NCBI RefSeq assembly: GCF_044762855.1
Contig: NZ_JBIWFB010000001.1
Coordinates: forward strand, 62,001 to 126,000
DNA length: 64,000 nt
Reading direction: 5' to 3'
Source: Psychrobacillus sp044762855
GTDB taxonomy: Bacteria > Bacillota > Bacilli > Bacillales_A > Planococcaceae
Part shown: positions 60,449-64,000 of the stretch, in pieces
Layout: each line of letters starts with the position of its first letter
Position numbering within the stretch: position 1 is the first letter of the stretch
The notes under the pieces: model-generated
Database searches by the model: none
Told to the model about the DNA's origin: nothing
Seen by the model: only the letters and a program-made list of their open reading frames with translations
Translations under genes and position numbers: made by a program

Positions 60449-60488
60449 GAAGTGCTCTTGAAGCTAATAACTTCAAGGGCACTTTTTT
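60449..60488 (+). terminator. terminator of the catabolic operon
   Basis: AAGTGC.CTTGAAG (60450-60463) pairs with CTTCAAG.GCACTT (60471-60484), followed by TTTT. Confidence 0.85.
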
Positions 60489-60557
60489 GTGCTTTCGGAA
60501 GTTGTAAAATGCATGGTTTGTAGATAACATACTCTTAAAGATATAAGTGTATTACTG

Positions 60558-61050
60558 TTTAGGAATACAGCGCAGTAGTGAGCTAAATAAGAAGGCTGCT
60601 ATATTTCCGCCGGACGAGTGACGGGCCACTACGTTGCTAATGCTCTTGCAGGGTCTCACACCTTCGAGCAAAATTATGTAGCTATTAATTAATAAATTCC
60701 AAAGAATGGCTAAGGGTAATCAAAGAGCTATTGAAAGCAACTAATTTCAGTACGAAAGCAACTAAAATCAGCATGAGAGCCACTAAATTGCCGATGAAAG
60801 CAAGCAATTTATTACAATAACTCTTTACTTAGATTGAGACGACCATGATTTCGATATGTTATAGGAATGATATGCTTAAAAGCATGTTGAACTTGCATGA
60901 CGGGCATATGCTCGACTAGTTTATCGTGCTCAAAGGCAAGATATCTCGTTCATCCTTTTATTGTTAATTTCGGACACTGATTAAGTTAGTTTTTTTATTT
61001 TCGCTGCTGGGGGGCGAAAATCACAGCGGTCACCTTATAGAACTCCCAAC
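60558..61050 (+). repeat. dispersed MITE-like element, copy F
   Basis: Contains the left module (CTGCTATATTTCCGCCGGAC, CTCTTGCAGGGTCTCACACC), a type 1 array and a right part with AAAATCACAGCGGTCACC. Both ends are degenerate (TTTAGGAATACAGCGC). With 61051-61293, which shows nothing else I can name, it fills the gap before the SEC-C gene. Confidence 0.7.
60712..60816 (+). repeat. 21 bp array type 1 in copy F, five units
   Basis: Units start at 60712, 60733, 60754, 60775 and 60796, exactly 21 bases apart, with the shared AAGCAACTAA core. Confidence 0.85.
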
Positions 61051-61293
61051 GTCTCACTCACCCCATTATGTGCGTCATTCCATTCATCGTTCCTATTTTC
61101 TATATCGGTTCAGAGAAAGACGCTTTAGCGTTTTGTTCTTAGTTGGAAAATAGGGCGTTTAGTTATAAAAACCGAGGGGGTATTTGGAATATCCACAAAA
61201 AGGAAGTTCGCCCCGAGTCGTTCGTACCTTAATATTTCATGCAAAACGTGATAAACTAAGACTTCAGCTTATTTTATTGAAGGACGTGTTTTA

Positions 61294-62292
61294 ATGGTAA
61301 GACGTAATGACCCATGCCCATGCGGTAGTGGAAAGAAATATAAAAAGTGTTGTGAGTCGAAAGAGACTATTACAATAGAAGAAGTACAAACAGAAGAATT
61401 AGAACGTATTTTACAAACATTTTATGATGAATATCCGGAAAGAAAAGATATACCAGCGTTCCAGGAGCTTGTGAAAACTTGGAACCAATCGCTTAACCAA
61501 TACTTAGAAGAAGAAATGATTGAAGCGATTGTGTTAGATGAATTCTTTTTCCATCACAAACCAGAAATATGGACAGGCTTCTTAGAGAAACAACAAAAGA
61601 AAATCGTCCGACCTTCTACATTGAACGCTATCCAACAGTGGAATGAACCACGTGTCTTTGTTGGGGAAGTAGTAGATGTAGATGATCATTACATGACGGT
61701 AACGCATATTTTGACAAAAGAAACGATTCGATTAAGACGTGAAGGCGAAAAGCCAGTACCTGTAGGTGTACATATGTATTGTTTCATCTTGCCAGATGGG
61801 ACACCGAAAGAAAATCATTATATAGCAATTTCTAGTTTAATCTTCTTTCCTACTGATCATCAAAATGTGTTTTCCTCTTTTGTGAGTCAATTTGAATCAC
61901 AAGATGAATTATCAGCTCCAGCATTTTTGAAAGGAAAAGCTACTACATTGTGGACTTTACTAGGTGAAAATGGTTACGAAGGTGGAGAATATACGCAATT
62001 TGAAGCAGGAGTGCTACAAGTAGCAATTGATTTCTTAGAGAAAAATAATCGAGAATACCATAAGCTTGTAGAAATTGTGGAAGATTATTTAGTAGAACAG
62101 CAACCAAATGCGCGTAAAGAAGTCGCGATTTCGGCGGGGGCTATCAGATTTGGTCAAGAAAATGGCTTTTTTGAACCGCTAGATATGACGATAAAAGAAA
62201 TTGCTGAATCTTTTAATGTATCCACTTCTTCTTTGAATAAATATTATAATGATTTGAATGTGTATTATGAGCAAATAACAAAAGCTCATTAA
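61294..62292 (+). CDS. SEC-C metal-binding domain protein
   Basis: A 332-residue protein with a SEC-C zinc finger at the very N-terminus (NDPCPCGSGKKYKKCC, residues 5-20), as found on SecA and many small bacterial proteins. The remainder is acidic and helical, with an OB-like stretch VFVGEVVDVDDHYMTVTH in the centre and a C-terminal HTH-like segment DMTIKEIAESFNVSTSSLNKYY. The combination suggests nucleic-acid or ribosome contact; function unknown. ATG 61294 follows AAGGACG. Confidence 0.85.
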   Translation: MVRRNDPCPCGSGKKYKKCCESKETITIEEVQTEELERILQTFYDEYPERKDIPAFQELVKTWNQSLNQYLEEEMIEAIVLDEFFFHHKPEIWTGFLEKQQKKIVRPSTLNAIQQWNEPRVFVGEVVDVDDHYMTVTHILTKETIRLRREGEKPVPVGVHMYCFILPDGTPKENHYIAISSLIFFPTDHQNVFSSFVSQFESQDELSAPAFLKGKATTLWTLLGENGYEGGEYTQFEAGVLQVAIDFLEKNNREYHKLVEIVEDYLVEQQPNARKEVAISAGAIRFGQENGFFEPLDMTIKEIAESFNVSTSSLNKYYNDLNVYYEQITKAH

Positions 62293-62297
62293 ATTAG

Positions 62298-62341
62298 AAA
62301 ACGCCAAGTGAGAATTAAAATTCTTGCTTGGTGTTTTGTCT
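62298..62341 (+). terminator. terminator after the SEC-C gene
   Basis: AAAAC.CCAAG (62298-62308) pairs with CTTGG.GTTTT (62327-62337), with a further AGAAT/ATTCT inner stem. Confidence 0.75.
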
Positions 62342-62407
62342 TTATATATGATAGAACAACGTTTACACTGTAGTGGAGAAGATATAAATGTATTGGGGTG
62401 ACAATAG

Positions 62408-64000
62408 ATGAGACAATTTTGGAAGATGCCATGGTTTTCGCGCCTTATTAAAATAGTTGTTCCACTTTTGATACTCATAGTATTCTATTTTGAATCCAAT
62501 CAAGCGCTAAAAAATTTAGACTTTTCCCTTTTAAAAAGTAACATTAGTGCTTTAGCTTGGAGTCATCTTGTCATTATTATCTTTGCTGGTATTTTTGCGG
62601 TACTACCAATGATATTATATGACTTTGTTTTAAGGCGACATTTACAATTGAAAGTTCCGGTCACAAAGACAGTAATATACTCTTGGACTGCTAATACGAT
62701 ATCTAATTTTGTTGGTTTTGGTGGAGTAGCTGGAATGCTCATTCGTACTTTTTTTTATGGTCGACACGGGCTTGAAAAAAAGGCACTTGTGAAAAGAATC
62801 GGGTTAATTACCTTATTTTATTTATCTGGTATGTCGTTATTAAGTTGGCTCCCCCTACTGGGAATTATTCAAACTCCTATATTTAAGGAAGTTAAATGGA
62901 TTCAAATAGCATTAGTAGGATTAGCAATCTATTTTCCAATCTTGATTGTAAGCATAAAAAGGCAAAAGGCTTCTGCAACAGTAAGTCTTATTAAAAGAAA
63001 GGATATTCTTTCTTTAGCAGTCATTTCATTGTTTGAGTGGTGTTTTGCTTTTGGATTAATGTATATAATAACTTATTTCTTAGGGGTTTCAGTCCCTGTT
63101 TCTAGTATGTTAGCGACGTTTATTGTTGCATCCTTTGCAGGAATTATTAGTATGTTGCCTGGGGGAATAGGTTCCTTTGATCTTATGTATTTGCTTGGTA
63201 TGGAAGGTTTGGGGGTTCCTACTGAAACGACCCTATTAATTCTGCTTTTGTACCGTATTAGTTATTTTATTGTCCCTGCTTTAATCGGAACTGTAACTTT
63301 ATTGCTTTATTTTTGGGGAGAGTTAAACCAAAAGCTAAATCGAATTCCAACTATTATTTTGCAAAATGTCAGCCATTGGATTGTTACCGTTTTCGTTTTA
63401 TTAGCTGGGATTATTTTATTGGTGTCAGCTGCTGTTCCAGCTGCATTAGAGCGGATCAAAATGACAAATGAAATTTTGGCTTTGCCTGTGATGAATATGT
63501 CGCATGAATTTACAGTTGGATTAGGCATTTCTCTCTTAATGCTGACGAGGGGGATACAATATAGGGTGAAGTGGGCCTACACTTTAACGCTTGTGACATT
63601 AGTAGTAGCCGCAATATTTTCTTTATCTAAATGGTTTGACTACGAAGATGCGTTGTTTGTCATTGTTGTATTCGTTATACTCCTCTTGTCGAAAAAGCAA
63701 TTTTATAGAGAAAATATTGTTCCTACTTGGGGTAAATCATTGGTTGATATTATAGGAATTTCGATTATATTAGGAGGCTTTGTATTTATTGGGTTCGTGA
63801 ACTTACCAACCTCTCATTTTACAATTCCTGTGAAACTACGACCATATATTATGACGGATTCGACTGATCTATTAGTAAGCGCTGGAGTAGGGATTATCCT
63901 TGCAATATTATATATGTCCATCGGTTATTTGCTCGCGAAACCACGATACTTCCCTTTTGAAAAGTCTGTGAGTTATGAGGATGAAATAAAAGAGCATCTT
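62408..64000 (+). CDS. mprF: phosphatidylglycerol lysyltransferase MprF, 5' part
   Basis: Membrane protein that adds lysine from Lys-tRNA to phosphatidylglycerol and flips the product, lowering sensitivity to cationic peptides. The first 531 codons are in the window and the gene runs off the end. At least ten hydrophobic segments are seen: the N-terminal flippase domain with the motif FVGFGGVAGMLIRTFFYG and the conserved PGGIGSFDLMYLLG. The C-terminal aminoacyltransferase domain should follow beyond 64000. ATG 62408 has TTGGGGTG as RBS. Confidence 0.92.
   Translation, partial: MRQFWKMPWFSRLIKIVVPLLILIVFYFESNQALKNLDFSLLKSNISALAWSHLVIIIFAGIFAVLPMILYDFVLRRHLQLKVPVTKTVIYSWTANTISNFVGFGGVAGMLIRTFFYGRHGLEKKALVKRIGLITLFYLSGMSLLSWLPLLGIIQTPIFKEVKWIQIALVGLAIYFPILIVSIKRQKASATVSLIKRKDILSLAVISLFEWCFAFGLMYIITYFLGVSVPVSSMLATFIVASFAGIISMLPGGIGSFDLMYLLGMEGLGVPTETTLLILLLYRISYFIVPALIGTVTLLLYFWGELNQKLNRIPTIILQNVSHWIVTVFVLLAGIILLVSAAVPAALERIKMTNEILALPVMNMSHEFTVGLGISLLMLTRGIQYRVKWAYTLTLVTLVVAAIFSLSKWFDYEDALFVIVVFVILLLSKKQFYRENIVPTWGKSLVDIIGISIILGGFVFIGFVNLPTSHFTIPVKLRPYIMTDSTDLLVSAGVGIILAILYMSIGYLLAKPRYFPFEKSVSYEDEIKEHL

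Overview
This 64 kb window is chromosomal DNA of a low-GC, endospore-forming member of the Bacillales. Four things show this: the sporulation trio prkA-yhbH-spoVR, a gerA-type tricistronic germinant-receptor operon, ArsR/CDF zinc genes of the CzrA/CzcD type, and Gram-positive ribosome binding sites throughout. Gene content and the style of the intergenic repeats suggest the Planococcaceae/Caryophanaceae side of the order (Psychrobacillus or Lysinibacillus relatives), but that genus-level guess is inference. There is no tRNA, rRNA, CRISPR array, prophage or restriction system that I can support.

Layout. 0.2-6.7 kb: a six-gene plus-strand operon of a PotABCD-type ABC transporter, a nucleoside hydrolase and adenine deaminase, which reads as a purine (nucleoside) uptake and salvage unit. 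6.7-11.3 kb: histidine utilisation (hutU-hutI-hutH, minus strand) without hutP or hutG. 11.4-13.5 kb: a DUF4349 lipoprotein, a TIGR02206 membrane protein and an L,D-transpeptidase. 13.7 kb: a 20-residue cysteine-rich peptide gene. 14.0-18.6 kb: prkA, yhbH, spoVR. 18.7-20.9 kb: an intergenic repeat split by a 1640 bp IS4-family insertion with an 18 bp inverted repeat and a 10 bp target duplication. 21-35.9 kb: small metabolic and stress genes (HxlR/MFS/aldo-keto reductase, FabF, a stress SDR with a sigma-B promoter, czrA-czcD, DegV, a secreted repeat protein). 36.1-39.8 kb: ger operon behind a sigma-G-like promoter. 40.8-46.1 kb: hybrid kinase, CheR methyltransferase and REC-PP2C phosphatase matching the B. 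cereus RsbK-RsbM-RsbY module that activates sigma-B. 47.3-50.8 kb: hxlB-like, Ldh2-family dehydrogenase, hxlA-like and MFS genes behind a promoter with a cre-like site. 51.6-53.7 kb: a PAS-GGDEF-EAL protein. 54.0-60.4 kb: LacI regulator, HisD-like dehydrogenase, GntP permease, 3-hydroxyacyl-CoA-type dehydrogenase and two SDRs, an uncharacterised hydroxy-acid or polyol catabolic cluster with a perfect 20 bp operator. 61.3 kb to the end: a SEC-C protein and the 5' part of mprF.

The most unusual feature is a family of about 500 bp intergenic elements, seen six times (18.7, 31.3, 39.9, 44.5, 50.9 and 60.6 kb). Two of the copies keep terminal inverted repeats of the type TATAGGGAAAGTGCGTC, so the family looks MITE-like. 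The longer copies contain arrays with an exact 21 bp period, and two copies carry a second, unrelated 21 bp array. They explain most of the long gene-free stretches. Decayed or odd genes include the frameshifted transposase (4 bp duplication), a C-terminally truncated methyltransferase, and a small YfhD-like gene whose apparent start codon is ATC.
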